Source: Methylovorus sp. MM2
Lineage (GTDB): Bacteria; Pseudomonadota; Gammaproteobacteria; Burkholderiales; Methylophilaceae
Direction: 5' to 3'
Length of the DNA: 64,000 nucleotides
Assembly: GCF_001648895.1 (NCBI RefSeq)
Contig: NZ_LXUF01000001.1
Coordinates: 620,001 to 684,000 of the forward strand
Under the pieces are notes generated by a model. That model did not search any database. It was not told the DNA's origin and worked only from the letters and a program-made list of their open reading frames with translations. The position numbers and the translations under genes were made by a program. Shown here piece after piece: positions 35,978 through 45,300 of the stretch. The stretch's first letter is position 1. Every line of letters begins with the position of its first letter.

Positions 35978-36835
35978 TTAATATGCCTCGCTCAAAGCAG
36001 CTTTCATTTTTTGCATCGCCTTTTGCTCGATCTGGCGAATACGCTCAGCAGATACACCAAACTCTGCTGCAAGATCATGCAGTGTTGAGCTAGAGTCTTC
36101 CTGCAACCAGCGTGCTTGAACGATTCTTCTGCTACGTTCATCCAAACTGTTTAGTGCTGATGCCAAGCCGTCAGTCTGGATGTGGTCTGCTTGCTGTTCA
36201 GCCAGTTTTTCTGAAGGTTCAAGTTGCGGATCTTCCAAGTACGAGATTGGACTAAAAGCATCTTCATGCTCATCATCACTATTGCCTTCAAGCGATATCT
36301 CATGACCGCCCATGCGAGATTCCATCTCAAGCACTTCTTCAGGCTTCACTTTTAACTCGCGGGCAATATGCGCAACTTCTTCAGGTTTTAGGCTGCCAGT
36401 GCCAGATCGCATGCTACGCAAATTGAAGAACAGTTTGCGCTGCGCTTTGGTCGTTGCAACTTTGACTAAACGCCAATTGCGCACGATATATTCGTTAATT
36501 TCGGCCTTGATCCAATGCATCGCGAACGAAACCAAACGAACGCCACGATCTGGATCGAAGCGTTTGACGGCTTTCATTAAACCGATATTGCCCTCTTGAA
36601 TCAGATCCGCCTGAGGCAAGCCGTATCCTGCGTAGCCACGCGCAATGCTCGCAACTAAGCGCAGATGCGAAACAATCAGTCCTTTAGCCGACTCAAGATC
36701 GTTGTCTTTTCTGAGTCGCGTAGCCAGATCATATTCCTCTTCGGCAGTCAGCACCGGGAATGCCTTAATCGTACGCATGTACTGATCTAAGCTATCCAGC
36801 GAAGAAATGGAAGGTAATGTTAAGGCGTTGCTCAT
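35978..36835 (-). CDS. rpoH: RNA polymerase sigma-32 factor RpoH
   Basis: About 285 residues. It is the heat-shock sigma factor. Region 2 carries the core-binding and -10 blocks (GYGLPQADLIQEGNIGLMKAVKRFDP, FAMHWIKAEINEYIVRNWRLVK). The RpoH box AQRKLFFNLR follows, and region 4 has the HTH (EFGVSAERIRQIEQKA). A longer reading from 36853 has no ribosome site; GAGAT before the ATG at 36835 is weak but better. A CIRCE element sits directly upstream, which points to HrcA control. Confidence 0.95.
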   Translation of the reverse strand: MSNALTLPSISSLDSLDQYMRTIKAFPVLTAEEEYDLATRLRKDNDLESAKGLIVSHLRLVASIARGYAGYGLPQADLIQEGNIGLMKAVKRFDPDRGVRLVSFAMHWIKAEINEYIVRNWRLVKVATTKAQRKLFFNLRSMRSGTGSLKPEEVAHIARELKVKPEEVLEMESRMGGHEISLEGNSDDEHEDAFSPISYLEDPQLEPSEKLAEQQADHIQTDGLASALNSLDERSRRIVQARWLQEDSSSTLHDLAAEFGVSAERIRQIEQKAMQKMKAALSEAY

Positions 36836-36862
36836 AGTATGTATCTCACTCATGAAATAATT

Positions 36863-36889
36863 TTAGCACTCTATATGAGAGAGTGCTAG
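36863..36889 (-). promoter_or_regulatory. CIRCE element (HrcA operator) upstream of rpoH
   Basis: Reads TTAGCACTC-N9-GAGTGCTAG on the plus strand, one mismatch from the CIRCE consensus TTAGCACTC-N9-GAGTGCTAA. It lies 10-28 bp before the first possible rpoH start, so it falls in the leader or promoter. HrcA control of sigma-32 is known from comparative work in Betaproteobacteria. Confidence 0.9.
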
Positions 36890-36965
36890 TGGCAAAAAGT
36901 TCACTTCACAATGGGAAGTGATGACCAATAATAGAAATAAGATTGAAGTTAAAACTGATGGTCTC

Positions 36966-37799
36966 TTATGGTTGGCTAGCTATTTTGGCCAGTGAGTCAA
37001 GTTTTAACTCTTTACGAATGCCGATATCAATTAATGCTGCAGGCGCAAACCTTCTCAGAAAACTCAAACGAGATGCTAATTTTCCTACAGCGTAACGCAA
37101 CTTTGGATGCTTGGCATTGGCCGCTTTCAATACAACACTGGCGACGACTTTGGGATCATCGCCACCTGCCACAGCGATTTTAATTAATTTTGCGAGTGCT
37201 TTTCGCGCAATCGTGTATTCGTCTAATTTGGAATCTACTTCCTGGGTGTTGGCTTCAAACTGTGTGTTGGTATAGCCAGGCTCAACCACAGTAACACGGA
37301 TGCCCCTTGTTCTCAGCTCATGATCTAGCGATTCTGAATAACCTTCTATCGCATGTTTTGTAGCTGCATACGTTGCCATGTAGGGTGCTGGTATTAACCC
37401 AAGGATGGAACCGATGTTAATAATTCGTCCTGCCCCCTGATTTCTCATGTAGGGCACAACAGCGCGTGTCATACGGATAATCCCAAAAAAATTGGTATCA
37501 AATAGCATCTTGGTTTGTTCAATTGAACTTTCTTCAGCCCCACCTGGCGCTATGCCGAAGCCCGCGTTGTTCACTACAAGATCAATCTGCCCTTCAATTT
37601 GGATTATTTTTTTTAAGGCTGATTCTATTGATGTCTCGCTGTTCACGTCTAGCGCAATCATCTTGTATGAACGTTGAGTGGCTTGCGCGCCCTTACGACT
37701 CGTTCCATAAACTTTATAACCAGAATTTGCTAGTAACTCTGCTACAGCTTCACCAATACCTGATGATGCGCCTGTCACTATTGCGATCTTACTTTTCAT
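36966..37799 (-). CDS. Short-chain dehydrogenase/reductase (SDR)
   Basis: 277 residues. The nucleotide loop TGASSGIGEAVAELL, the NNAGFG motif and the catalytic Y-x3-K (YAATKHAIEGYSESL) with its upstream Ser (NIGSILG) are all intact. A basic TSRKGAQ after the second beta strand suggests NADP(H). The C-terminal extension (about 230-277) is typical of the classical SDR group annotated as oxidoreductases of unknown substrate. It is preceded by a TetR-regulator gene and by a palindrome matching that regulator's own operator, so it is the likely target. Confidence 0.88.
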   Translation of the reverse strand: MKSKIAIVTGASSGIGEAVAELLANSGYKVYGTSRKGAQATQRSYKMIALDVNSETSIESALKKIIQIEGQIDLVVNNAGFGIAPGGAEESSIEQTKMLFDTNFFGIIRMTRAVVPYMRNQGAGRIINIGSILGLIPAPYMATYAATKHAIEGYSESLDHELRTRGIRVTVVEPGYTNTQFEANTQEVDSKLDEYTIARKALAKLIKIAVAGGDDPKVVASVVLKAANAKHPKLRYAVGKLASRLSFLRRFAPAALIDIGIRKELKLDSLAKIASQP

Positions 37800-37840
37800 G
37801 TTGTATCTCCCATTTCATTAAAAATTAATAAAACTTGCCA

Positions 37841-37868
37841 CGAATATATGATGGTCATCATATATTCG
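37841..37868. promoter_or_regulatory. TetR-type operator before the SDR gene
   Basis: Perfect 13-bp arms CGAATATATGATG and CATCATATATTCG around a 2-nt centre. It shares the half-site ATATATGATGGTC with the palindrome at the start of the TetR gene. It sits about 42 bp upstream of the SDR start codon. Confidence 0.8.
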
Positions 37869-37904
37869 TCCAAAAAAAGCCAAAAAAGTTAACTAAGAAA
37901 TTAA

Positions 37905-38492
37905 TCATTCTTTGGCATCATAGTGCTTTAAAGTTGCTTCGCGGAAAGCATCGCTAAGTTCAGGGTCTTCTACCGCACGAGCTAACAATAATGTTCCTAC
38001 CATAGCTGAGACCATGACAAGCGCGTCTTCACGTGCATTTGGTTGGTCTGACAGTTGACTTTCAATAAGCGCGATCATTTCCTTGATTCGGCGAGTAGAG
38101 GCTTTCCTCACTTCGGGCGCTTGGCGCGGCATTTCCGAACCTAGCGCTGCTAAAGAGCATCCTGTTTCTATGTTAGCTATATGCTCATATGATAAATAAG
38201 CATTCATCAAAGCCCGCAGTGCCTGATCTTGAGGTACTTCAGCGAATATTTTCTTCGCAATAGCAGTAGTTTCTTCCCCCGCCCGATTTGCAGCTTCCGC
38301 AAGCATGGCATCACGAGATGCAAAATGAGCGTAAAACCCTCCATGTGTGAGACCGGCTTCTTTCATTATATCGGCTACACCTGTTCCATCGTAACCACTT
38401 CTACGGATTGCCCGAGCCGCGGTTTCTACAATGCGCGTATGTGTAATTTCTTTACGATTGGAAGAGTTTAGTTTAACTATAGATTCATTCAT
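37905..38492 (-). CDS. TetR-family transcriptional repressor
   Basis: About 195 residues. The N-terminal HTH (RIVETAARAIRRSGYDGTGVADIMKEAGLTHGGFYAHFASRD) is a clear TetR/AcrR domain; the rest is the helical ligand and dimer domain. The frame can be opened at 38504, 38501 or 38492. The 30-bp palindrome covers all of these, and no ribosome site is seen, so translation may be leaderless or start at 38492. It probably represses itself and the downstream SDR gene through the two related palindromes. The inducer is unknown; a C-terminal cysteine (about position 89 in the longer form, ETGCSLAALGSE) could be a sensor site, as in NemR-like repressors. Confidence 0.88.
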   Translation of the reverse strand: MNESIVKLNSSNRKEITHTRIVETAARAIRRSGYDGTGVADIMKEAGLTHGGFYAHFASRDAMLAEAANRAGEETTAIAKKIFAEVPQDQALRALMNAYLSYEHIANIETGCSLAALGSEMPRQAPEVRKASTRRIKEMIALIESQLSDQPNAREDALVMVSAMVGTLLLARAVEDPELSDAFREATLKHYDAKE

Positions 38493-38520
38493 GACGACCA
38501 TCATATATGATGGTCGTCAT
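38491..38520. promoter_or_regulatory. TetR-type operator overlapping the repressor start codon
   Basis: A perfect 30-bp palindrome: left arm ATGACGACCATCATA, right arm its exact reverse complement. The core GACCATCATATATGATGGTC shares its half-site with the palindrome at 37841-37868. Binding here would block transcription of the repressor gene itself. Confidence 0.85.
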
Positions 38521-38698
38521 AATCAGCAACTAAAATAAATTTTACTAATGATTTTTTTAAAACTATCTGATGTCTGCTTTGGATCGAATGTAAACATTCA
38601 ATCAAAGAATCTAAAGTAATTCTATTTGAATAAACAGATTGTTACAGGGTAATTAAGAGCAAACTGAATTTCACTCTCAAAAGCCTGCGAGGCCTTCA

Positions 38699-39913
38699 TT
38701 ATTTATTCAGTGGATTGTTATCAGACGGTTGTTTTAGCAATACGACAATCAGTATCAGTGTTATCCCTAGCTGTTGCCACAGTAAGCTATTGCTGCTGGT
38801 ATGGCTGATGATAAACCCTGCACACATCGGGCCGAGGGCTGACAATGTGGTGTAGATAATCGAAACTTGTCGCACACGATTGGTAATCGCGGTGCCGGAG
38901 CCATGCTTAGTGGCCCATACCATGCCTAAGGTGAGCAGGCCGCCGCCCATGCCACCTACCAGAAATGCCATGACAGCCAGTGCAGGCAAAGCGTGCCCTG
39001 CCGTGAGGGCTGCAATTACTGCGACCATGCCGAATGCTGCGCAGAGTTTTGCAGTGTAGAGCACGCCTTTGTGGTCGGATAACCAGCCGATTGGATACTG
39101 GCAAACCATTGCGCCGATGCCGAGTACAGTCAGTAGCCATGCGGTGTCTGTACTGGCTAGCCCCACGTCACTGACATATACCGGTAATAACGCGAGTAGG
39201 CTGCCTTCTATCCAGCCGCCCAGGCCGGCGATTAGTCCGCCGAAGCCCAGCCAGAATGCTAAACGTCGCCGAATGCATGTATTCATAGTTGGTTTGCTGG
39301 ATTGGCTGATATCTATAGTGGATTTATCTGTCATTGGTTCATCTATAGCTGCCAGCGTCTTTGCAATGAATAATGGCAGAATGGCAAGCAAGCAGGCTGC
39401 GGCAGCCACCCAGAATGCACGGGGATTATTGACCCCCAGCGCGACAATAACCATTGGGCCTGCTACTGATGCCACCGCAATCAATGTCTCGTGGATGCCG
39501 ATAATGCGGCCTCGCGCATCCGCTGGCGATAAGCGATAAAGCCAGGTTTCATTGGCAATCCAGCGTAAGCCCAAACCAAACCCCACGGCGGTTGCGGGGA
39601 GTACCCACCATTGAATATCCATGATTGGTATCAATACAAAACTGATGCCGCTGATCAGCAGGCCTAGAATAACGGTGTTGCGATAGCCTAGTGAGCGCGT
39701 GAGCTTACCTGCAACTAATAGACCGCCGAGCATGCCGAACCAGAATGCTGCGCTTGTCAGACCAATCAGCTCTGGTGTGGCGTGTCTGGTCTCTAGTGCA
39801 ATAGGCAGCAGCGTTGTGCCAAGGCCAAACTGGCCGATTTGCGACAGGGTGGATACAGCGTTGAGCGCGACGATGCTGGTGGTGCGTTGTTGATTACTGA
39901 AGTTTTCTGGCAT
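38699..39913 (-). CDS. Major facilitator superfamily transporter
   Basis: 404 residues with about 12 hydrophobic segments. The MFS loop motif is visible (GGLLVAGKLTRSLGYRNT, then a second-half GWLSDHKGVLYTAKL). The long central loop (about 195-215) is Ser/Thr-rich. The sequence resembles the YcaD/sugar-type MFS group, but the substrate cannot be assigned. It sits downstream of the TetR/SDR pair with its own promoter region, and upstream of the terminator that ends the beta-alanine operon. Confidence 0.85.
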   Translation of the reverse strand: MPENFSNQQRTTSIVALNAVSTLSQIGQFGLGTTLLPIALETRHATPELIGLTSAAFWFGMLGGLLVAGKLTRSLGYRNTVILGLLISGISFVLIPIMDIQWWVLPATAVGFGLGLRWIANETWLYRLSPADARGRIIGIHETLIAVASVAGPMVIVALGVNNPRAFWVAAAACLLAILPLFIAKTLAAIDEPMTDKSTIDISQSSKPTMNTCIRRRLAFWLGFGGLIAGLGGWIEGSLLALLPVYVSDVGLASTDTAWLLTVLGIGAMVCQYPIGWLSDHKGVLYTAKLCAAFGMVAVIAALTAGHALPALAVMAFLVGGMGGGLLTLGMVWATKHGSGTAITNRVRQVSIIYTTLSALGPMCAGFIISHTSSNSLLWQQLGITLILIVVLLKQPSDNNPLNK

Positions 39914-39945
39914 GTGATTTTGTGTTCTTAATGGCGGTATTGAAT

Positions 39946-39986
39946 AAGCAAAAACCCTCAGGCCAGTATTGATTGGCCTGAGGGTT
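39946..39986 (-). terminator. Terminator of the beta-alanine operon
   Basis: Perfect 13-bp stem AACCCTCAGGCCA/TGGCCTGAGGGTT with an 8-nt loop. On the minus strand it is followed by TTTTT, 20 bp after the dehydrogenase stop codon. Confidence 0.92.
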
Positions 39987-40006
39987 GCATTCTAACAGCT
40001 CACCAT

Positions 40007-41539
40007 TTATTTCATGGTTGGCATGACGAATTCGGCACCTGCGCCTTTGCTGCCGGAGGGCCAGCGGGAAGTGGTGGTTTTCAGGCGAGTGTAAAACCGG
40101 ATACCCTCAGTGCCGTAGATGTGGTGATCGCCAAACAGCGAACGCTTCCAGCCGCCAAAGCTGTGAAAAGCAATGGGCACGGGAATCGCTACATTCACGC
40201 CTACCATCCCCGCCTGAACGCGGCTGGTGAACTCGCGTGCTACTTCGCCATCGCGTGTGAAAATAGCAGTACCGTTGCCAAACTCATGGTCGTTGACCAG
40301 TTGCAGTGCCTCTTCAAAATTATCTGTGCGGACAATGGATAGTACCGGGCCGAAGATTTCTTCTTGGTAGATGCGCATGTCCTTGCTGACGTTATCGAAC
40401 AGGCAGGGACCTAGGAAGAAGCCTTGGTCATGTCCGGCATGATTGTAGCCACGACCATCAATCACCAGTTCTGCGCCTTCGCTCACGCCGAGATCGACAT
40501 ACTCTTTTACTTTTGCGTAGTGCTGTGGCGTTACTAACGGCCCCATGTCGGCTTTCTCGTTCAAGCCTTGGTCAATGACGATGGTTTTTACTTTTTCCTG
40601 CAGTTTTGTAATGAGCTTATCGGCTGTATTGCCTACTGCCACTGCCACCGAAATTGCCATGCAGCGTTCGCCAGCAGAACCGTAACCTGCGCCTATCAGT
40701 GCGTCTGCTACTTGGTCGATATCGGCATCTGGCATCACGACTAAATGATTCTTCGCGCCACCGAGAGCCTGTACGCGTTTGCCATTTTTGGTGCCGGTGC
40801 TGTAGATGTATTCGGCAATCGGGGTAGAGCCGACAAAGCTGATGGCTTGTATGCGCTTGTCATTGAGCAACACATCCACGGCTTCTTTATCGCCATTTAC
40901 TAGGTTGAAAACACCTTTTGGCAAGCCTGCTTCAGCCAGTAAATCCGCCAGCATCAGGCTAGCGCTTGGTGTCTTCTCGGAGGGTTTTAGTACAAATGTA
41001 TTGCCTGTTGCCAGTGCCATAGGGATCATCCACAACGGCACCATGACAGGGAAGTTGAAAGGCGTAATGCCTGCGACCACCCCCAGCGGTTGATGCATGC
41101 TGTATGTGTCGATGCCGGTGCCGACCTGCTCGTTGTAGTCGCCTTTAAGCAAATGCGGCATACCACAGGCGAACTCGACCACTTCTATTCCGCGTGTGAC
41201 TTCACCGCGCGCATCGCTGATGGTCTTACCATGCTCCAGCGAAATCGCTTTCGCCAGTTCGTTGGCATGTTCATCCAGTAGCGCCTTGAACTTGAACATA
41301 ATGCGTGCGCGTTTGAGTGCAGGCGTGGTCGACCATGCAGGAAAAGCCGCTTGTGCAGCACTGATAGCGGTGTTGACCTCATCTACTGTGGCATAGCTTA
41401 GTTGTGCCTGTATTTTGCCCGTAGCCGGATTATAGATATCGCCATATCGCTTGCTGCTACCAGCGATATGTTCGCCATTGATGTAGTGGCCAATCACGCG
41501 GCTGCTTGCTTCTAGCTTGCTCATTTCAGGGTTGTTCAT
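40007..41539 (-). CDS. mmsA: CoA-acylating methylmalonate/malonate-semialdehyde dehydrogenase
   Basis: 510 residues. It converts malonate or methylmalonate semialdehyde to acetyl- or propionyl-CoA with CoA and NAD. ALDH-fold signs are the [13 protein letters not shown] block, the cofactor region [12 protein letters not shown] and the catalytic Cys in GERCMAIS. The general-base Glu of hydrolytic ALDHs is replaced by GGAKNH, characteristic of CoA-acylating MMSDHs. It overlaps the upstream aminotransferase gene by 4 bp (ATGA). Together they would turn beta-alanine into acetyl-CoA. Confidence 0.95.
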   Translation of the reverse strand: MNNPEMSKLEASSRVIGHYINGEHIAGSSKRYGDIYNPATGKIQAQLSYATVDEVNTAISAAQAAFPAWSTTPALKRARIMFKFKALLDEHANELAKAISLEHGKTISDARGEVTRGIEVVEFACGMPHLLKGDYNEQVGTGIDTYSMHQPLGVVAGITPFNFPVMVPLWMIPMALATGNTFVLKPSEKTPSASLMLADLLAEAGLPKGVFNLVNGDKEAVDVLLNDKRIQAISFVGSTPIAEYIYSTGTKNGKRVQALGGAKNHLVVMPDADIDQVADALIGAGYGSAGERCMAISVAVAVGNTADKLITKLQEKVKTIVIDQGLNEKADMGPLVTPQHYAKVKEYVDLGVSEGAELVIDGRGYNHAGHDQGFFLGPCLFDNVSKDMRIYQEEIFGPVLSIVRTDNFEEALQLVNDHEFGNGTAIFTRDGEVAREFTSRVQAGMVGVNVAIPVPIAFHSFGGWKRSLFGDHHIYGTEGIRFYTRLKTTTSRWPSGSKGAGAEFVMPTMK

Positions 41540-43050
41540 GCGGAATGCTCCATGGTGATTTGGCTAAAATTGGTGTCTTCAAGTGCTAGGTGTTCTATAC
41601 CGGATTGCTGGTGCGCAGCCCTTGCTAATTGATTGTGCACAGCCCAATGCTGTTCATTTTTAAGGTATTGCGTATGGTCTAGTCCTGCTTCGCCAGCGGC
41701 GGTGACGAATTTAATCGCATCTGCAATCGTACTGAAAATGCGATCGATCTCATGCGGCTCGATCGTCAGTGGCGGCGATACGGCGATGATGTCGCCGGTG
41801 TAGCGTACGTGCACGCCCATCTCGTAGCATTTTAGGTAGGTAGCAAAGGCCATGGCGCCGGGTTTTCCGGTAATTGCCTCGAACTCAATGCCCGCGACTA
41901 ACCCGATATTGCGGATGTCTTTCACCATCGGTAAGCCTCTCAGTGCGTGTGCTGCCGATTCAAGCCTGCTGCTTAATCCTGCTGCACGCTCTTCCAGTTT
42001 TTCTGTGGCAAAGATATCCAGCGTGGCAATCGCTGCTGCGCAGGCAATGGGGATAGCGCTGTAGGTATAACCATGCGGCAATTCAATCGCATTGGCAGCG
42101 GAGTTTTCCATGAAGGCGTCATAGATCTCGCGCTTCACGGCTACTGCACCCATAGGCACCACACCGTTGGTCAGGCCTTTGGCGCAGGTGATGATGTCGG
42201 GGATTACATCAAAATAATCCGCGCCGAACTTGGTACCTAGGCGGCCAAAGCCGGTGATCACTTCATCGAATATCAGCAATATGCCGTGCTTGGTGCAAAT
42301 CTCGCGCAGGCGCTTCAGGTAGTTTTTAGGTGGCACGATCACACCGGCCGATCCCTGCATCGGTTCGACGATCAATGCGGCAATGGTGGATGGGTCATGC
42401 AATGTCATGATGCGCTGTTCGAACTCGTTGGCTAGCGCTATGCCACCATCTTCCGGCACGCCTTTGGTAAAGGCATTGTTTGCTATATCCAGCGGGTGGC
42501 GGATATGGTCAACGCCAGCCAGTGCGTTGCCAAAAGCCTTGCGGTTGCCCGCAATGCCGCCCACTGCAATGCCACCGAAATTCACGCCATGGTAACCGCG
42601 CTCACGGCCAATCAGCTTGTTGCGTAGCGGATTGCCGCATACGCGGTGGTAGGCCAGGGCGATTTTGAGTGCAGTCTCTACTGATTCAGAGCCGGAGTTT
42701 GTGAAAAATATTCTATCGAGTCCCGCAGGCATATATTGCGCCACGCGTTCCGCAGCTTCAAAAGCCAGCGGATGGCTAGTTTGGAAAGCGGGGGCGTAAT
42801 CCAATGTAAGCAACTGCTTGCCAACTGCTGTGGCGATTTCCTCTCGCCCGTGCCCGGCAGGTACGCACCATAAACCTGCTGTGCCATCCAATATCTCGCG
42901 GTCATCCATCGTAGTGAAGTAATTGCCCTTGGCTGCCTTGAAAAGTCGCGGCATGGCCTTAAACTGGCGATTGGCAGTGAATGGCACCCAGTAGTGCGAC
43001 ATATTGGGCAGCTGTACCGTGGGTTGTATTGGCGAACCGGTTTGCGACAT
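41536..43050 (-). CDS. Omega-amino acid (beta-alanine)-pyruvate aminotransferase
   Basis: 504 residues; a class III PLP aminotransferase. The N-terminal [28 protein letters not shown] block is typical of beta-alanine:pyruvate transaminases. The PLP pocket has the [10 protein letters not shown] strand and the Schiff-base lysine in [30 protein letters not shown] follows. It is the first gene of the operon with mmsA. The divergent XRE-cupin regulator probably controls both. Broader omega-amine substrates are possible. Confidence 0.93.
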   Translation of the reverse strand: MSQTGSPIQPTVQLPNMSHYWVPFTANRQFKAMPRLFKAAKGNYFTTMDDREILDGTAGLWCVPAGHGREEIATAVGKQLLTLDYAPAFQTSHPLAFEAAERVAQYMPAGLDRIFFTNSGSESVETALKIALAYHRVCGNPLRNKLIGRERGYHGVNFGGIAVGGIAGNRKAFGNALAGVDHIRHPLDIANNAFTKGVPEDGGIALANEFEQRIMTLHDPSTIAALIVEPMQGSAGVIVPPKNYLKRLREICTKHGILLIFDEVITGFGRLGTKFGADYFDVIPDIITCAKGLTNGVVPMGAVAVKREIYDAFMENSAANAIELPHGYTYSAIPIACAAAIATLDIFATEKLEERAAGLSSRLESAAHALRGLPMVKDIRNIGLVAGIEFEAITGKPGAMAFATYLKCYEMGVHVRYTGDIIAVSPPLTIEPHEIDRIFSTIADAIKFVTAAGEAGLDHTQYLKNEQHWAVHNQLARAAHQQSGIEHLALEDTNFSQITMEHSA

Positions 43051-43172
43051 GGCAGAGTCCTTAAATGCTTTAAATGCAATATAAGCAATGAGTTTCCATG
43101 TGTTTAGTATGATGCGTCAAGACTGTAACTTTATAAAATTAAGTGATTGATTTTATTGATTACAAATTATGG

Positions 43173-43195
43173 AGTGTTATTGTATATTTAACACT
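43173..43195. promoter_or_regulatory. Candidate operator between the aminotransferase and XRE-cupin genes
   Basis: Perfect 7-bp arms AGTGTTA and TAACACT with a 9-bp AT-rich centre. It lies in the divergent intergenic region. A direct repeat TTAAATGC (43061-43068 and 43070-43077) is nearby, next to the aminotransferase start. Binding by the XRE protein is inference. Confidence 0.45.
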
Positions 43196-43226
43196 TTAAA
43201 CACTTGTCATGGGTAAAGGTGCTTTT

Positions 43227-43781
43227 ATGGAAATGGATGTCGGTTTTCGTTTGCGCATGGTGCGATTGCGACATGAGCTATCGCAACGCACATTGGCAAA
43301 GCGTGCAGGTGTTGCTAATGCGACGATATCTCTTATTGAGTCCGGCAATACCAGCCCCTCAGTCAGCGCTCTGAAGCGTATATTGGCGGGCATTCCCATG
43401 ACGTTGGGCGAATTCTTCTCGGATGAATTGCCGGGCATGAAAAGTGAAGTGTTTTATCGGGCTGAAGCACTCACCGAGATTAGTGGTGGTGAAGGTATTT
43501 CTTACCGCCAGATTGGCTCTGCCAAGGCTGGTCATGTGTTACAGATATTGCATGAAACCTATCAGATAGGTGCTGATACAGGCATGATTATGCTGCAACA
43601 TGAAGGCGAAGAGGGTGCGGTGATATTGTCAGGCCAACTTGAAGTCACCGTAGGCGAGTCCACACGTGTATTAGGCGCTGGTGATGCTTATTATTTCAAC
43701 AGTCGCGAACCGCACCGGTTTCGCAACGCGGGGAATCAGGTTTGTATTTTGGTAAGCTCGTGCAGCCCGCCGACGTTCTAA
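43227..43781 (+). CDS. XRE-family regulator with cupin domain (PuuR-like)
   Basis: 184 residues from this start; ATG 43209 is also open but AAAGG lies 7 nt before 43227. The N-terminal HTH (LRHELSQRTLAKRAGVANATISLIESGNTSPS) is an XRE domain, and the C-terminal half a cupin (LQHEGEEGAVILSGQLEVTVGE, HRFRN). Such regulators control polyamine, amino-acid and beta-alanine catabolism. The divergent beta-alanine operon is the likely target. Its last 111 bp overlap, antisense, the 3' end of the next gene, which is unusual. Confidence 0.88.
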   Translation: MEMDVGFRLRMVRLRHELSQRTLAKRAGVANATISLIESGNTSPSVSALKRILAGIPMTLGEFFSDELPGMKSEVFYRAEALTEISGGEGISYRQIGSAKAGHVLQILHETYQIGADTGMIMLQHEGEEGAVILSGQLEVTVGESTRVLGAGDAYYFNSREPHRFRNAGNQVCILVSSCSPPTF

Positions 43782-44468
43782 CGAAGTAGAAATTTTCTCT
43801 AGATTATGCACTCGGCAAAGTTTGGAAATATTTCCGAGCTTGAGCAAAAGCTGAGGATGCGAATCTGCGCGCGATGAGCGCTTACTGTCGAGAGGCGCAA
43901 GTTTGACACTTACATTCTCCACATGGAGCGCATCTCCCGCAGGTACTGCGAATCGATACTCATGCTGCCATTTAAATGACTTTGGTTTACACATAGCAAT
44001 TTTCTCTGGAAGAGCCCAGTCAACGATTGGTGGTTCATGCCACTCGTAATAACGTACTGGCTGATGAGTTAGTTGCTCGGCTCGAAGGCGTCTGCGCAAA
44101 GATAGAGATGAACGAATTCGGGATAAGAATCTCACCGGGTCAACGATTTCAATTGCTACATCGGCCTTGAATCGTTGACCGATATCTTTGGAAAGTTCGG
44201 TGCTCATACAGTAGACGAAAATTTCGTCTTCCTTAGCTGTGGACTCAAATCTATGAGGCAGAGAAATCGATTCTCCGCTATCAACTAGAGTGACTTTTAA
44301 TCCATTAGACGGAAGATGAACAAGCGTACCCTCATGTTCATCAGAACGAACTTCGTTGTCTTCATAATCTCGGAAATAGGACAGAGATCGGAAAAGAACC
44401 TCCCCTTTCTCAACAAATGCACGAGCATTTTTCTCTGAAAAATAACGAATTAGTCTAGGCATGGGCAC
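43671..44468 (-). CDS. DUF2971-like protein whose 3' end overlaps the XRE gene
   Basis: 265 residues. The start (IRYFSEKNARAFVEKGEVLFRSLSYFRDYEDNEVRSDEHEG) and a later KSFKWQHEYRFAV segment resemble DUF2971-type proteins of unknown function. The C-terminal ~37 residues (rich in Arg, Ala, Ile) are read from the antisense strand of the XRE gene. This suggests that the native stop codon was lost on insertion and that the present C-terminus is accidental. No neighbour on the same strand explains a role. An accessory gene is likely. Confidence 0.6.
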   Translation of the reverse strand: MPMPRLIRYFSEKNARAFVEKGEVLFRSLSYFRDYEDNEVRSDEHEGTLVHLPSNGLKVTLVDSGESISLPHRFESTAKEDEIFVYCMSTELSKDIGQRFKADVAIEIVDPVRFLSRIRSSLSLRRRLRAEQLTHQPVRYYEWHEPPIVDWALPEKIAMCKPKSFKWQHEYRFAVPAGDALHVENVSVKLAPLDSKRSSRADSHPQLLLKLGNISKLCRVHNLEKISTSLERRRAARAYQNTNLIPRVAKPVRFATVEIISITSA

Positions 44469-44584
44469 GTTAATTAAGCAATCGTCAAAAAATCGGATAG
44501 AAATTCACTGCAAAAAAACATAGAGGTTCAGGGTTATCAGGTCGTTTGGCATATTACATGGGGAATGCAACGCGCGCAGAGAGT

Positions 44585-45085
44585 TTACTCCGCTATATTC
44601 TCTGCAAGAGGCAATGCAAAGCCCTCTTTGACTTCTTCCATCACAATATAGCTTCTGGATTCCTGCGCACCTGGTAGTGTGAGCAAAATATCGCCAAGTA
44701 AAGTGCGGTAGTCCGTCATTTGTGTGATGCGTGCCTTGATCAGGTAATCAAAATCTCCTGAAACTAGATGGCATTCCAGCACGCTGGGTAGCTTCAGTAT
44801 CTCTTGCTTGAACTTGTTGAAAATCGTGCCCGATTTAGTGGATAGCTTCAGCTCGACGAATACAAGCAGGGAAAGCCCAAGCGCATGCGGATCAAGTCGT
44901 GCGTGGTAGCCAAGAATCACACCTTCTTTTTCCAGGCGTTTGACCCTTTCGCCACAAGGTGTGACAGATAAGCCTACACGTTCAGCCAGTTCGGTAATCG
45001 GGATACGTGCATCTTGCTGTAATACAGATAATATTTTGTTATCGATACGATCAAGTTCACGAACTGCATGGGTGCGTATGCGCAT
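44585..45085 (-). CDS. Lrp/AsnC-family transcriptional regulator (DadR-like)
   Basis: 166 residues. The N-terminal HTH (LDRIDNKILSVLQQDARIPITELAERVGLSVTPCGERVKRLEKEGVI) and C-terminal RAM ligand domain (VLECHLVSGDFDYLIKARI) are complete. It is divergent from dadA, alr and ridA, and in many Proteobacteria a DadR/Lrp protein at this place activates the dad genes in response to alanine. The intergenic region holds a long dyad (45183-45221) that could be its site. Confidence 0.9.
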   Translation of the reverse strand: MRIRTHAVRELDRIDNKILSVLQQDARIPITELAERVGLSVTPCGERVKRLEKEGVILGYHARLDPHALGLSLLVFVELKLSTKSGTIFNKFKQEILKLPSVLECHLVSGDFDYLIKARITQMTDYRTLLGDILLTLPGAQESRSYIVMEEVKEGFALPLAENIAE

Positions 45086-45182
45086 GGCTCATCCTTAAAT
45101 ATTGCATCACTATCTCTTTTAGAGACTATAAAACAATAGATTGCTAAAAAACAGAAATAATCACTGCATATTGCATAAATTT

Positions 45183-45221
45183 AGTTGATTAAATCTATTT
45201 AATATTAATATTTAGTCAACT
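45183..45221. promoter_or_regulatory. Candidate Lrp-type operator before dadA
   Basis: Arms AGTTGATTAAAT (45183-45194) and ATTTAGTCAACT (45210-45221) match at 11 of 12 positions across a 15-bp AT-rich centre. It is located 80-118 bp before the dadA start. Binding by the adjacent Lrp/AsnC regulator is inferred. Confidence 0.45.
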
Positions 45222-45300
45222 TTTGATGTTGTAAGAAAATAAACTGTAGTCATATTGCTGTAGGGGTTGATGTAAGTTAAAAGGCTTGGAGAGAGGTATC

